Below are positions 1-17,739 of a stretch of 64,000 bases of DNA, piece by piece. The DNA comes from [Borrelia] lusitaniae (lineage in GTDB: Bacteria; Spirochaetota; Spirochaetia; Borreliales; Borreliaceae). Numbering within the stretch: position 1 is the stretch's first letter; each line of letters begins with the position of its first letter. Below the pieces are notes generated by a model. That model did not search any database, was not told the DNA's origin, and saw nothing but the letters and a program-made list of their open reading frames with translations. The stretch is taken from contig NZ_CP124050.1 in the NCBI RefSeq assembly GCF_030440365.1, forward strand, positions 434,001 to 498,000, read 5' to 3'. Made by a program: the position numbers and the translations under genes.

Positions 1-1296
1 CTTATAAACCCTATTATCAATAGCTAATACTAAAAACCTATTTTTATTAAAAATCGAATCGTAAGATTTTAATTTACCGTTATATCCATTTAATTTTAAT
101 AAATATTTTGTTGTTATTGAATTTTCTATAAACCCATATGAATTATTAACAATATCTATAAAGTTACTAACAATATCTTGATTCTTATTTAATTGAATAT
201 TATTAAAATTAAAATCAATAAACTGAGAATGTATTGGACCAGCATTATTGTTTAAACCTTTAGAATAAAATTTAAAATTAAGAGGATATATTGGCTTACT
301 TAATACATAATTGACATTTTCAAAAACACTATCATTACTAATAATTCCTCCAAAAATGCCTACTGATTTTCCATCTAATGATTTTTTAATATCCTCTTTA
401 GGAAATCCCTTAAAAATAGGTTTAAAAATATGCTGTCTTGAGAGAAGATTCCATAAATCTACTAAAATGCCAGACAACTTTCCCCTTGAATCAATAAAAC
501 TCAAAGGGGGATAATCATTATATAAACCAACATCAATAAAATTTCCCTTAACAGTGCTGTCTAAAAAAGAAACAACATATTCATCAGGAATTTTCATCAA
601 ATAAGAAAACAAATCTAAATTCAAATTCTTTATTATCTCAGGAGCATTTCTACTAATGGCCACTCTATTTTTAATACTATAAAAAACATCTCCGGTAAAA
701 ACCTCAAGATCTTCACCGAAAAAATGCTTTGCAATATAATGTAAGGTCTTACAATCACCATATATATAATCAACTTTATCATTTTTTAAAGCTAATAATA
801 ATTCTTGGACATTATTAACCAAAAAAATAGCGTTGGCCCCTCTTAGCTTTAAGATATCTTCATATATTGTATTTTTAACAACTCCTATCTTAAAATTGGA
901 CAAAAATGTTGAATGAGTATGTTTATATTTTTTATTGGAACCTCTAGAAAAGAAAATTGCAATACTCCTAGCAAGCTCACTTTTAAAATAAAAAAAATCA
1001 TTTAATTTTGAATTAAAAGTCAATCCTAAATATATTGCTTCGTCTTCAATTTCACTTTCATTTAAATTATCAACGGCTTCAACTCTAATATCAACATTAT
1101 TATCTTTTGCCCATTTATCTAAAATAGGAAAAATAAGCCCTACATATTTTCCTTTATTATTATTCTTATAGTAAAAAGGAAAATATTGCCCTACAAGCTT
1201 AAACTTGAAAATATCCTTAGAAAATAAATTAACACTGACAAAGCAAACCAAAAGCAAAATTAAAAAATTAGTACTTAAAAAATTTGCTTTTTTCAT
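1..1296 (-). CDS. hk1: Hybrid sensor histidine kinase Hk1, N-terminal sensor part (runs off window)
   Basis: Read on the minus strand, an ATG at 1294-1296 opens a frame that stays open to the window edge (432 codons). It starts with a basic, hydrophobic signal segment (MKKANFLSTNFLILLLV) and continues as an extracytoplasmic protein. Two stretches look like bacterial family 3 solute-binding domains, the second beginning with motifs such as YNDYPPLSFID and GKLSGILVDLW near residues 255-280. Known: Borrelia Hk1 carries several periplasmic solute-binding-like domains before its kinase part and activates the diguanylate cyclase Rrp1. The kinase domains lie outside the window, so identity rests on this sensor region and on its place next to the 5S gene. 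The gene follows the second 5S gene by about 100 bases on the same strand. Confidence 0.8.
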   Translation of the reverse strand, partial: MKKANFLSTNFLILLLVCFVSVNLFSKDIFKFKLVGQYFPFYYKNNNKGKYVGLIFPILDKWAKDNNVDIRVEAVDNLNESEIEDEAIYLGLTFNSKLNDFFYFKSELARSIAIFFSRGSNKKYKHTHSTFLSNFKIGVVKNTIYEDILKLRGANAIFLVNNVQELLLALKNDKVDYIYGDCKTLHYIAKHFFGEDLEVFTGDVFYSIKNRVAISRNAPEIIKNLNLDLFSYLMKIPDEYVVSFLDSTVKGNFIDVGLYNDYPPLSFIDSRGKLSGILVDLWNLLSRQHIFKPIFKGFPKEDIKKSLDGKSVGIFGGIISNDSVFENVNYVLSKPIYPLNFKFYSKGLNNNAGPIHSQFIDFNFNNIQLNKNQDIVSNFIDIVNNSYGFIENSITTKYLLKLNGYNGKLKSYDSIFNKNRFLVLAIDNRVYK

Positions 1297-1392
1297 ATTA
1301 TTTTAAAATTTCCTTATTAAAATGCAATGGTTTTACTAATATGTAAAAACAAGTATACACAATAAATTTAAAACTTAAAGTACAAAATAAAA

Positions 1393-1507
1393 ACCCTGGC
1401 AATAACCTACTCTCCCGCGAACTCGCAGTACCATCAGCGAATAAGAGCTTAACTTCTGTGTTCGGAATGTTAACAGGTGTTTCCTCTTTTCTTTAACCAC
1501 CAGGGTT
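1393..1507 (-). rRNA. rrfB: 5S ribosomal RNA, distal copy
   Basis: The ends pair (CCCTGG with CCAGGG) and the interior has 5S landmarks, such as the CGAACTCGCAG and CATCAGCGAATAAGAG region seen on the plus strand. Length is about 115 nt. It lies 18 bases downstream of the distal 23S gene and is identical to the copy at 4640-4754. A T-rich run follows the 3' stem and may help end transcription. Confidence 0.93.
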
Positions 1508-1525
1508 TTTATAAGGAAGACAAAA

Positions 1526-4460
<2,935 letters not shown>

Positions 4461-4507
4461 TTTATCTTCCATCTCTACTTTGCCAATTTGTTTATGCAAC
4501 ATAGAAT

Positions 4508-4536
4508 AATATATATCTTTGTTTAATCCATGTCAA
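4508..4536 (-). promoter_or_regulatory. Predicted sigma70 promoter of distal 23S-5S unit
   Basis: On the minus strand TTGACA (4531-4536) and TATATT (4508-4513) are separated by 17 bases, a perfect -35 and a good -10. The element sits about 50 bases before the 23S 5' end and would let this copy be transcribed without the 16S promoter. Confidence 0.7.
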
Positions 4537-4639
4537 TATCTATTTTATTTTTTATATTTTTTTAAATCAAACATTCAAAAAAATAAACATTTAAAAAAAT
4601 ATAAAAAATAAATTCAAGATTTGAAGTATAAAATAAAAA

Positions 4640-4754
4640 ACCCTGGCAATAACCTACTCTCCCGCGAACTCGCAGTACCATCAGCGAATAAGAGCTTAAC
4701 TTCTGTGTTCGGAATGTTAACAGGTGTTTCCTCTTTTCTTTAACCACCAGGGTT
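4640..4754 (-). rRNA. rrfA: 5S ribosomal RNA, proximal copy
   Basis: Identical in its body to the 5S gene at 1393-1507, with the same complementary ends. It follows the proximal 23S gene by 18 bases. About 180 bases of AT-rich sequence separate it from the next 23S gene, including that gene's own promoter. Confidence 0.93.
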
Positions 4755-4772
4755 TTTATAAGGAAGACAAAA

Positions 4773-7707
<2,935 letters not shown>

Positions 7708-7754
7708 TTTATCTTCCATCTCTACTTTGCCAATTTGTTTATGCAACATAGAAT

Positions 7755-7783
7755 AATATATATCTTTGTTTAATCCATGTCAA
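7755..7783 (-). promoter_or_regulatory. Predicted sigma70 promoter of proximal 23S-5S unit
   Basis: Minus-strand TTGACA at 7778-7783 and TATATT at 7755-7760, 17 bases apart, identical to the promoter at 4508-4536. Transcription would begin about 40 bases before the 23S 5' end. Confidence 0.72.
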
Positions 7784-7879
7784 TACTTATCCCAAATATT
7801 TTAATAAATAAATTAATATTTTAAATAGAAAATTCTGATAAAAATAAACCAAATACATTAAATATTTGGATAAAAATTA

Positions 7880-8719
7880 TTAACATTTAATATCAAGCTC
7901 AAAAAAATCAATTAAAAACCTAGCAACACCATCCTCATTATTACTAAATTTTGTCATTTCATTATTTGCTAAATTAATTTTAAGAAATTCACTCGCATTG
8001 TTCATCAAAACCCCTTTGCCAAGATTTTTAAGCATCTCATAATCATTATTATTATCTCCAAAGGCTAAAACATCACACAATGGAATGTTTTCAAGAAAGG
8101 CAATATTTTTAATAGCATTATATTTATTAGCATTAATATTAGTAACCTCTAATAAATCCTTAGAAGAAAAAAATACTCTTATGTCCTGAAAATCTTTGCT
8201 TCTAATCTGATTTTCAAGTTGATTAAGAATTCCCAAATCACCACAATAATAAACAATCTTAGAGACAAAATCAACGTCTAATTTATTCAAATCACCAATA
8301 ATAACATTTAAACCCAAATCCCTAATAAAATGTTTCATAATAGGGCTTTTAACATCTGAATTAGAATACCAAGTATCAAAAGTATAAAGATTAACATCAA
8401 TATTTTCTGAATGTATTTTGAGAATTTCTTTTACTAAGCCATAACTCATTGTATGTCTAAAAATTAAATTTTCTTGAAAAAATACTTCAGCTCCATTAGC
8501 CGTTACAAGATAATTGTCATTAATACTAATTTCTTTTAATTGATTCCTAACATTTCTAATTTCACTCAACCTTCTGCCAGTTGCAATAATTATTTTAAAA
8601 TCTTTTTTCAAAGCCAAAAGAACCTCAAGAGTTAGAAAACTAATCTCATGCTTATTATTTAATAAAGTGCCATCAAGGTCAAAGCCCAACATTTTATATC
8701 TTTTATAATTAGAATTCAT
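7880..8719 (-). CDS. HAD-superfamily (Cof-type) phosphatase
   Basis: A 279-residue cytosolic hydrolase of the HAD Cof/YidA-like branch. Motif I is FDLDGTLL with catalytic Asp14 and Asp16. Motif II is the IIATGRR stretch, and motif IV is GDNNNDYEML at about residue 221, which binds Mg2+. The large central insert is the substrate cap. Such enzymes dephosphorylate sugar phosphates, nucleotides or flavins, and the substrate cannot be told from sequence. It lies between the 23S unit and a DNA glycosylase gene, all on the minus strand. An alternative start at Met10 (8692) would still keep motif I. Confidence 0.9.
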   Translation of the reverse strand: MNSNYKRYKMLGFDLDGTLLNNKHEISFLTLEVLLALKKDFKIIIATGRRLSEIRNVRNQLKEISINDNYLVTANGAEVFFQENLIFRHTMSYGLVKEILKIHSENIDVNLYTFDTWYSNSDVKSPIMKHFIRDLGLNVIIGDLNKLDVDFVSKIVYYCGDLGILNQLENQIRSKDFQDIRVFFSSKDLLEVTNINANKYNAIKNIAFLENIPLCDVLAFGDNNNDYEMLKNLGKGVLMNNASEFLKINLANNEMTKFSNNEDGVARFLIDFFELDIKC

Positions 8720-8851
8720 ACATAAATCTCTCTTGTAAGATATAATATCATAAATAACTTATTCTCAAGAAATTGCTATTAAAGCATAAATTAATTAAAT
8801 TTAATAACAATATATTTTTTTGAAATTTTTTAAAAATCTATTTAAACAAAA

Positions 8852-9412
8852 TCAAAGCCTTGAAACGAATTTATTATCTTTAATATAAAATCTCCAAAGC
8901 TTATTTATATCACCCTCTTGTGCATAATTAATATTTATTCTTTTTGAACAAACTATATTAAAATCTAGATTTAAACCTCTTTGTAAAAAAAGCTCATTAT
9001 TTCCAATAAGATCAACTTTATTAAAAGTTAAATCAATGTTTAAAAATTTTGTAAGTTTACCAGGACCATTAGTAAGAATGCTTTTCTCCCCCAATAATGG
9101 AGAAATGGGTTCTACGCTTCTAATTAAAACAGCTTGGGGATTATTTTTATCCGAAGTTACAATGTTAAACATATAGTACATGCCATATATTATATACACA
9201 TAAGAATATCCTCCTATACTATACATAGCATTTGTACGATTTGTTCTCTTGCCTCCATAAGAATGACAAGCACTGTCTGTTATCCCCATATAAGCTTCCG
9301 TTTCAACAATTCTTGCAACTATTTCATTTTTATTGATCTTCCTGATCAATAAATTACCAAGCAATAACTTTGCAACAGTAATAGCATCTTGCAAAAAAAA
9401 ATATCGATCCAT
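8852..9412 (-). CDS. mag: 3-methyladenine DNA glycosylase (AAG/MPG family)
   Basis: A 186-residue base-excision repair enzyme that removes alkylated purines from DNA. The sequence carries family hallmarks: an early LLGNLLIRK, then IVETEAYMG with the catalytic-type Glu, a YVYIIYGMYYMFNIV strand, VLIRSVEP, and LTNGPGKLTK. Length matches bacterial AAG enzymes (about 190-200). It is the only repair gene in the 16S-23S interval and shares the strand of the rRNAs. No mobile-element marks flank it. Confidence 0.93.
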   Translation of the reverse strand: MDRYFFLQDAITVAKLLLGNLLIRKINKNEIVARIVETEAYMGITDSACHSYGGKRTNRTNAMYSIGGYSYVYIIYGMYYMFNIVTSDKNNPQAVLIRSVEPISPLLGEKSILTNGPGKLTKFLNIDLTFNKVDLIGNNELFLQRGLNLDFNIVCSKRININYAQEGDINKLWRFYIKDNKFVSRL

Positions 9413-9850
9413 AAACTCAATTTTAAAACAAAATAATAATAAAAAAAATTATTGTCAAAACACACATGTAAAATACAAAAACATAGCCCGCAATAAGAAT
9501 AAAATTGAAATGGTTTAATAATTCAATAAATATATATTTTATAAAATTCTTGGCTAGTTAATAAACTTTTTGCTTTTTAATCAAAAAATTACATAAATAA
9601 TATTTTTTAATCTACTTATATGAAAAACTTTCAATAATAAATCAATCATAGTGCTTTTTAGCTTACCTTAAAAATCTATGTCTATATATCAATAAAAACA
9701 AATTAAAAAGCTGAACTGGTCTGCTTAAATAAGCTTATACGAAAATACTAATCCAAAATATCCAAGCAAAAATAAAAGACATTGATCAATATATGAAAAA
9801 TTATAAACTAAATGCAATATCTCTTACATCTTGAAAAGATATAAGAGATA
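9413..9850. other. AT-rich intergenic stretch before tRNA-Ile
   Basis: About 440 bases with no convincing gene on either strand. The one structure I see is a perfect 12-bp inverted repeat, CAATATCTCTTA (9815-9826) and TAAGAGATATTG (9842-9853). Its right arm runs into the -35 element of the tRNA-Ile promoter. Confidence 0.6.
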
Positions 9851-9879
9851 TTGACAAAGCAATAAGATTTAAATAAAAT
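9851..9879 (+). promoter_or_regulatory. Predicted promoter of tRNA-Ile
   Basis: TTGACA (9851-9856), 17 bases, then TAAAAT (9874-9879) on the plus strand. The predicted start would be about 16 bases before the tRNA. It explains how a tRNA facing against the rRNA genes can be expressed. Confidence 0.7.
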
Positions 9880-9902
9880 TTGTAAAGAATTGGTATGCTT
9901 AG

Positions 9903-9976
9903 GGGATCATAGCTCAGGTGGTTAGAGCGCAGGTCTGATAAACCTGAGGTCGGATGTTCAACTCATCCTGGTCCCA
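9903..9976 (+). tRNA. ileT: tRNA-Ile (GAT anticodon)
   Basis: A 74-nt cloverleaf: acceptor GGGATCA pairs with TGGTCCC, the anticodon loop is CTGATAA with anticodon GAT, and the T arm is GGATG/CATCC around TTCAACT. The CCA end is not encoded. It is on the plus strand, opposite to the 16S, tRNA-Ala and 23S genes around it. Confidence 0.95.
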
Positions 9977-10241
9977 ATGTATTTTATTGTTATAAATAAT
10001 ACAGCAATGCTTTAAGTTATAATTCATAAAAAATTTGGTCAATTAAGGTATATTTACAATATAAATAATACATTATAATCTCAATTCAAAAAATGGCCAA
10101 ATATCATTTTATTAAAATTATAATTACTACTAATAACGCTTAAGTTAATATGAAGCTGTATAATACCAAACACTTGCCAAATATTTATTTTTTATAAAGT
10201 TTAAACTAAAAATTTACTTTGACTTCAAAGGCTCTTTTCTA
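9977..10241. other. Spacer between tRNA-Ile and decayed 16S copy
   Basis: About 265 AT-rich bases without a gene. The end nearest the 16S relic (10218-10250) shares a GCTCTTTT...AAGAG hairpin-like sequence with the 3' flank of the intact 16S gene at 12081-12104. Part of the flank was therefore duplicated as well, apparently with a deletion. Confidence 0.55.
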
Positions 10242-11740
<1,499 letters not shown>

Positions 11741-11870
11741 ATTTTTATTTAAAAAAATAAATAAGTTTTATTTATTTTTTTGTTTGATTTCTAGCCCTGC
11801 TTAACCCTTCTCTCATTTCATTATCTTATAATAATTATTTCAACCTTTAATAAGGTTGCCTAAAAACATG
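11741..11870 (-). repeat. Diverged copy of the 16S leader region
   Basis: Blocks such as TCTCTCAT, AATAATTATTTCAACCTTTAATA and the TTTGATTTC/TTTGCTTGGCTTTC stretch align with the region directly upstream of the intact 16S gene (13686-13800). The TTGACA box of the intact promoter is not preserved here. The duplication that produced the 16S relic therefore covered the leader too. Confidence 0.6.
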
Positions 11871-11899
11871 ATGGATGTCAATCTAAATAGTACGCCTAA

Positions 11900-11973
11900 T
11901 GGAGGTTAAGGGACTCGAACCCTTGACCCTCGGCTTGCAAAGCCGATGCTCTAGCCAACTGAGCTAAACCCCC
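11900..11973 (-). tRNA. alaT: tRNA-Ala (TGC anticodon)
   Basis: On the minus strand acceptor GGGGGTT pairs with AACCTCC, and the anticodon loop TTTGCAA gives TGC. A standard GGTTCGAGTCC T arm follows. It is 74 nt with no encoded CCA. It lies 173 bases downstream of the intact 16S gene on the same strand, as in typical 16S-23S spacers, and between the intact and decayed 16S copies. Confidence 0.96.
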
Positions 11974-12080
11974 AATCAATATAAATTTAAGTTAAAGTCA
12001 AATAAAGTTTTTTAATAATATTATTAAAAAACTAAATACAAAACTTCTCTTAAGTTATAGAAACAAATCTAGTTTCAAAA

Positions 12081-12104
12081 GCTCTTTTATCAAAAGAAAA
12101 GAGC
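12081..12104 (-). other. Hairpin downstream of intact 16S gene
   Basis: GCTCTTTT and AAAAGAGC form a perfect 8-bp stem around an 8-base loop, about 45 bases past the 16S 3' end. It may be an rRNA processing stem or a weak terminator. A collapsed version borders the 16S relic at 10231-10250. Confidence 0.45.
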
Positions 12105-12146
12105 AGGGAAGAGTTAATGGAATTAGCCTTAATTTATCTTTCTCTT

Positions 12147-13685
<1,539 letters not shown>

Positions 13686-13797
13686 CTTATTTTTTATTTA
13701 AAAAATCAACAAGTTGTGTTTATTCTTTTTGCTTGGCTTTCAACCTTACTTAACTCTTCCCTTCTCTCATCTTCCAATAATCATTTCAACTTTTAAT

Positions 13798-13827
13798 ACT
13801 TTAACAAAAGAACAATCATATTGTCAA
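13798..13827 (-). promoter_or_regulatory. Predicted 16S rRNA promoter
   Basis: Minus-strand TTGACA (13822-13827), an 18-base spacer and TAAAGT (13798-13803), about 110 bases before the 16S 5' end. The consensus -35 matches those of the two 23S units. An AT-rich stretch upstream could act as an UP element. Confidence 0.65.
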
Positions 13828-13889
13828 TACCTTTACATTATTTTATTAAAACAAAAAATAAATTTTATCAATTAACCATGATAAAGGCA

Positions 13890-14438
13890 TTAACAACCAC
13901 ATTTTTCATTAGCAGGTGAAGTTGTAAGAATTTTTTTCAATTTATTTCCTAATTTAGCTTTTAAGTAATCAAAAAAGGTTCTAAAATTTTCATTATCCCC
14001 TTTAAACTTAATCCACAGCTCTTTAAAAGTCAAAATTCCTTCTCTGAGATCCTCATAATTAGAAAAAGATGCATTACAATCGCTATACATTAAATTATAA
14101 AAATCAGAATCTTGTTTGTCCTTAAAAAAATCTATGCTTGGTATTTTTTTAGCAAAAGCAAATCCTCTTTCATAAGCTGTGCCTGCATCAACATAATTAA
14201 CCAAAGCTAAAACAATATCACTACTAACTAACTCTTTTAAATCTATTTCTCTTATTTTCTCTTGTATATCACTATTTGCAAACTTATAATCAACCTTTTC
14301 AAGCAATCCCATCTTTTTGACAGCATGATGTTCTGGAGAAAATACATCTAAATTGAACTCTTCAAGAAATTTCAAAACCTCATCTCTAAGTTTAATTTGC
14401 TCTTCGTTAAAAAATGGAGAAGCCAAATAAATTTTCAT
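13890..14438 (-). CDS. Nucleoside 2-deoxyribosyltransferase family protein
   Basis: A 182-residue cytosolic enzyme of the family that moves deoxyribose between bases, or hydrolyses deoxynucleotides, in nucleoside salvage. The N-terminal MKIYLASPFFNEEQ matches the substrate-binding start of the family. DAGTAYERGFAFA, at about residue 91, carries the catalytic-type Glu and the glycine motif. Length is close to the usual 150-180 with a C-terminal extension rich in Lys. Salvage is plausible because Borrelia lacks de novo purine synthesis. It ends about 60 bases upstream of the 16S promoter and is read toward it. Confidence 0.87.
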   Translation of the reverse strand: MKIYLASPFFNEEQIKLRDEVLKFLEEFNLDVFSPEHHAVKKMGLLEKVDYKFANSDIQEKIREIDLKELVSSDIVLALVNYVDAGTAYERGFAFAKKIPSIDFFKDKQDSDFYNLMYSDCNASFSNYEDLREGILTFKELWIKFKGDNENFRTFFDYLKAKLGNKLKKILTTSPANEKCGC

Positions 14439-14532
14439 AAAAACCCCTATTAAAATTCAAGTATAACACAATAAATCAATCGGGTAAAACCAGCAATAAA
14501 TAAAGTTCTAACATCTAAATAGAAAAAATTTG

Positions 14533-15207
14533 CTATAAACGACTTCTGCTGACTAAAATAGTAAATTCTCCTTTAACCTTTTCCTTGCTTGATTCAAAAT
14601 ATTTTTTTAATTCCAAAGGCTTACCAACTTGATATTCTTCATAAATTTTTGTCATCTCTCGACCAATAAGAATTTTCGCATCTAAACTAACAGAAGAAAT
14701 TTCAACAAGCAATTTTAAAAGTCTATAACCAGATTCAAGCAACACAAACGCATCGCCCCTTTTATATAACTCAGCAATTCTTTTAAATCTTTTAAGACCC
14801 TTGTTGGGCAAAAATCCCTCAAAAAGCACTGACTTGTCTCTAAAAGGATTAACACTTACAATCGTATTAAAAGAACTTACTCCAGGAATTGGACAAACTT
14901 TGTATCCTTCTCTAAAAGCAGCAGCAACCAACAGACTGCCAGGATCACTAAGGCCTGGAGTACCAGCATCACTAACAAAAGCAACAGAATCTCCTTTTGC
15001 CAAATAATTCAATAGTAAGCTTATCTTCTTACTCTCCGTTACAGCATTGCAAGAAATCATTTTTTTATTAATTTTATATCGCGACAAAAGTTTGAGAGTA
15101 ACTCTTGTATCTTCTGCAAAGATAACATTTACCGACTTTAAAACATCAACAGCCCTATAAGTAATATCTTCTAAATTACCTATTGGCGTACCAATAATAT
15201 ACAGCAT
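14533..15207 (-). CDS. rsmI: 16S rRNA 2'-O-methyltransferase RsmI
   Basis: A tetrapyrrole-methylase-fold enzyme that uses S-adenosylmethionine to methylate ribose at C1402 of 16S rRNA. Family motifs are complete: LYIIGTPIGNLEDIT at the start, IFAEDTRVTLKLL, AFVSDAGTPGLSDPG, and PIPGVSSFN. I chose the ATG at 15207 because homologues begin just before the LYIIGTPIGN strand. An upstream in-frame ATG at 15246 would add 13 residues and has no good ribosome site. The target base lies in the decoding region kept in the intact 16S gene and lost in the relic. Confidence 0.93.
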   Translation of the reverse strand: MLYIIGTPIGNLEDITYRAVDVLKSVNVIFAEDTRVTLKLLSRYKINKKMISCNAVTESKKISLLLNYLAKGDSVAFVSDAGTPGLSDPGSLLVAAAFREGYKVCPIPGVSSFNTIVSVNPFRDKSVLFEGFLPNKGLKRFKRIAELYKRGDAFVLLESGYRLLKLLVEISSVSLDAKILIGREMTKIYEEYQVGKPLELKKYFESSKEKVKGEFTILVSRSRL

Positions 15208-15412
15208 AACTACTTTTAATCCTCCAAAACCCAAAAATAAATACATTAAAAATATCTTTCTTAATGATAAAAATCTAAAATCCTTTATTCACTAAATACA
15301 AGAACAAGCTATAAGCTATATTTTATATATCTATCAAAATACTTGCTTTTGTATTACATTTAGTTATATCATTAAGTATTAATGATTAAAAAGGCAAAAA
15401 AAGGGAAAATTT

Positions 15413-15730
15413 ATGTTTGCATTAATTAGAAAAATATTTATAATTTATTTTCTATGCATTACTCTTGCAGGTTTTGGAATGATTTTTATTGACAGTAAAT
15501 TCACTGAACAGCCTGACGCTAAAGAGAATCAAAACAAAATTAATCAACATACAATCGAACCTAATTTAATTATGTTTACATCTTCTATAGGAGGATTTTT
15601 GGGTGTTTATGCTGGAATTTGGATCTTTAACTATGATAAAAGCAATTTTTACCTAAATTGGGGAAATTTAATAATACTAATATACAACATAGCCCTAATT
15701 ATCACCGTATACTCAAAGTCACGCAGCTAG
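15413..15730 (+). CDS. Small membrane protein, possibly DUF1294-like
   Basis: A 105-residue protein with three likely membrane helices: residues 7-27, about 52-70, and 83-100. A GGAAAA ribosome site precedes the ATG. The middle IEPNLIMFTSSIGGFLGVYAG followed by FNYDKSNFY resembles the PE..L...GG..GA pattern of DUF1294 proteins. No function is known. It is a plus-strand gene between divergently placed minus-strand genes and so forms its own unit. Confidence 0.7.
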   Translation: MFALIRKIFIIYFLCITLAGFGMIFIDSKFTEQPDAKENQNKINQHTIEPNLIMFTSSIGGFLGVYAGIWIFNYDKSNFYLNWGNLIILIYNIALIITVYSKSRS

Positions 15731-15759
15731 CTAAAACACAGCCTAATTGTGCTAATAAT

Positions 15760-16149
15760 TTATAAATTATTAGCTATAATACCTCTTTTAATCATATACT
15801 TATAAACCTCTTCAGGATTTTCCAGACTTTCAATCAAGCTTTCTGATTTGTCATTTATTTTTTCCACCAATTTTTTATAAGCTACTTTTATTCCTCTGCT
15901 TTCTAAAAAATCCTTTGCGGGCTGAGAAATAACCCCGGCTTGAACATTTTGAAGCCCTATATTATAAATAATAATAGCTGCTGCCTTGCCCACAACTTTA
16001 TCATAAATTTCAAGTCCTTCTTTATTCTGAATATACTTATTGATAAAATTATCTACTTCTAAAAGGGGCTTTAATCCCCTTTCCATATTAGAATAAAGTA
16101 TTTTATGATCTTTGAATAACCTTAATGTTGGATTCAAGCCTGATATCAT
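15760..16149 (-). CDS. DUF1893-family protein
   Basis: A 129-residue soluble protein. The core block VGKAAAIIIYNIGLQNVQAG, followed by VISQPAKDFLESRGI, resembles DUF1893, which as I recall has a deaminase-like fold but no proven activity. In many members a later Cys-Pro-containing segment is present, and it is not evident here. It is probably monocistronic, converging with the gene at 15413 over a 29-base gap. Confidence 0.65.
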   Translation of the reverse strand: MISGLNPTLRLFKDHKILYSNMERGLKPLLEVDNFINKYIQNKEGLEIYDKVVGKAAAIIIYNIGLQNVQAGVISQPAKDFLESRGIKVAYKKLVEKINDKSESLIESLENPEEVYKYMIKRGIIANNL

Positions 16150-16267
16150 TTAAAACCCCTTTTTTTGACCATACTTTATAATAATCAATAATAAAAACAA
16201 ACACTATTAATAATATACATAAACAATAAATACTGCAATATCTAAAAAGATAGTATACTTATGCTAT

Positions 16268-16873
16268 ATGATATTAGTGCCAAAAAGCAACAATAATTCT
16301 AAAATTGAAATAAAAAAATCTATCTTTGTTTCGTATATTTTTAACATTGAAAAAAAAGAAGATATAAATAAAACTATTAAAAAATATAAAATAAAATTTA
16401 AAAATGCTACGCATGTAGTTTATGGATTTAGAATTGGAAACAAGGACTCATTCCTAAATGGAATGAGTGATGACAGAGAGCCTAATTTAACAGCTGGAAA
16501 ACCCACATTAGATGCCATAATACACAACAATTTAACTGATACTTTAATAATCACATTGAGATATTTTGGAGGAACTTTGCTTGGCAGAGGGGGATTAATT
16601 AAAGCATATTACAAGTCTGCCAAAGAAGTTATTAAGAATGCATCTATAATTGAAAAAGAAGAATTGGAAATTTTAAGCATAAATTTAAATTACAACCAAT
16701 ACAACTCACTATTAAAAATGAAAAATCAACTTGAAATAGAAATAACAGATTCAAACTTTTCAAACAAAATAAATACTTTAATTAAATTTAAAACAAAAAA
16801 TAAACAAAAAATATCGGAATTTTTTATGAAAAACGGCTTAATTCAAGAAACTTTCAAGTTTCATAAAGAATAA
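16268..16873 (+). CDS. yigZ: YigZ/IMPACT-family protein
   Basis: A 201-residue protein with the IMPACT N-terminal domain: KKSIFVSYIFNI, KFKNATHVVYGFRIG, SDDREPNLTAGKPTLD, and ITLRYFGGTLLGRGGLIKAY are strong hallmarks. A smaller C-terminal ferredoxin-like part follows from about residue 135. The family is found in all domains and is linked to translation control in eukaryotes; the bacterial role is unclear. Upstream is an AT-rich gap, and parA starts 111 bases downstream on the same strand. Confidence 0.9.
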   Translation: MILVPKSNNNSKIEIKKSIFVSYIFNIEKKEDINKTIKKYKIKFKNATHVVYGFRIGNKDSFLNGMSDDREPNLTAGKPTLDAIIHNNLTDTLIITLRYFGGTLLGRGGLIKAYYKSAKEVIKNASIIEKEELEILSINLNYNQYNSLLKMKNQLEIEITDSNFSNKINTLIKFKTKNKQKISEFFMKNGLIQETFKFHKE

Positions 16874-16984
16874 TATATATATGTTAAATAATGAAATATT
16901 TAAAAATTACTTTAAAGTATTATTATTTTTACCATTTATGTTTTAAAATATAAAAATAAAACCAAATAAAAAGAGAAAATTTAT

Positions 16985-17737
16985 ATGAAAATAATATCTA
17001 TAATCAATCAAAAAGGGGGCGTAGGAAAAACTACGAGCGCCATTAATATTTCTTATTCCATGACTCTGCTTGATAAAAAAATTCTTTTAATAGATATTGA
17101 TTCACAAGGAAACTCTACTAGCGGCATAAACACCTCAAAAAATATAGCCGAAAATTCAAGCTATGAGCTTATTAATAAAAAAATAAAAGTCAAACCTTTA
17201 AATCATTTTAAATTAGACATAATTCCATCTAGCATTAAATTAGCTTTACTCGAAAAAGAATTAATAAATGAACTTTCAAGAGAAAATTTTTTAAAAAATG
17301 CATTAACGCTATATGAAAAAGATAAATATGATTTTATTATCATCGACTGTCCCCCTACACTTTCAATATTGACTATAAATGCCCTTATTGCAAGCAATTA
17401 TTTGTTAATACCAATTGAAACAGAATTTTTTGCATTTGAAGGTATAAATCAACTAATAGATACAATAAATACCGTAAAGCAAATAAATAAAAATTTAGAG
17501 ATTTCAGGCGTTTTTATAAACAAATACGACATAAGAAACAAAAGTAAAGAAAAATATGTAAGCTCGTTAAAAAAAGTTTTTAAACAAAAACTTTTAAATA
17601 CAAAAATAAGGAAAAATATAACTATTTCAAAATCTCAAGAAGCAAAAATGCCCGTATATGAATATGACAAAGAAAGCAATGCTGCAAAAGATTTCTTAGA
17701 ACTCTCAAAAGAGATAATAAACAAAATTAAGGAATAA
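16985..17737 (+). CDS. parA: Chromosome partition ATPase ParA
   Basis: A 250-residue deviant Walker ATPase. INQKGGVGKTTSAINI (residues 6-21) holds the signature lysines, LLIDIDSQGNSTSG is the switch I region, and DFIIIDCPPTLSIL is Walker B. ParA dimers bind DNA and move origin regions apart. It lacks the long N-terminal HTH of plasmid ParA proteins, as expected for a chromosomal type. parZ follows two bases after the stop, so the two are co-transcribed. parB is separate and on the other strand, which is unusual. Confidence 0.95.
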   Translation: MKIISIINQKGGVGKTTSAINISYSMTLLDKKILLIDIDSQGNSTSGINTSKNIAENSSYELINKKIKVKPLNHFKLDIIPSSIKLALLEKELINELSRENFLKNALTLYEKDKYDFIIIDCPPTLSILTINALIASNYLLIPIETEFFAFEGINQLIDTINTVKQINKNLEISGVFINKYDIRNKSKEKYVSSLKKVFKQKLLNTKIRKNITISKSQEAKMPVYEYDKESNAAKDFLELSKEIINKIKE

Positions 17738-17739
17738 TT

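Noticed and set aside
4562..4747. 61-codon open frame over the proximal 5S gene
   Set aside because: It overlaps the 5S rRNA and has no family likeness.
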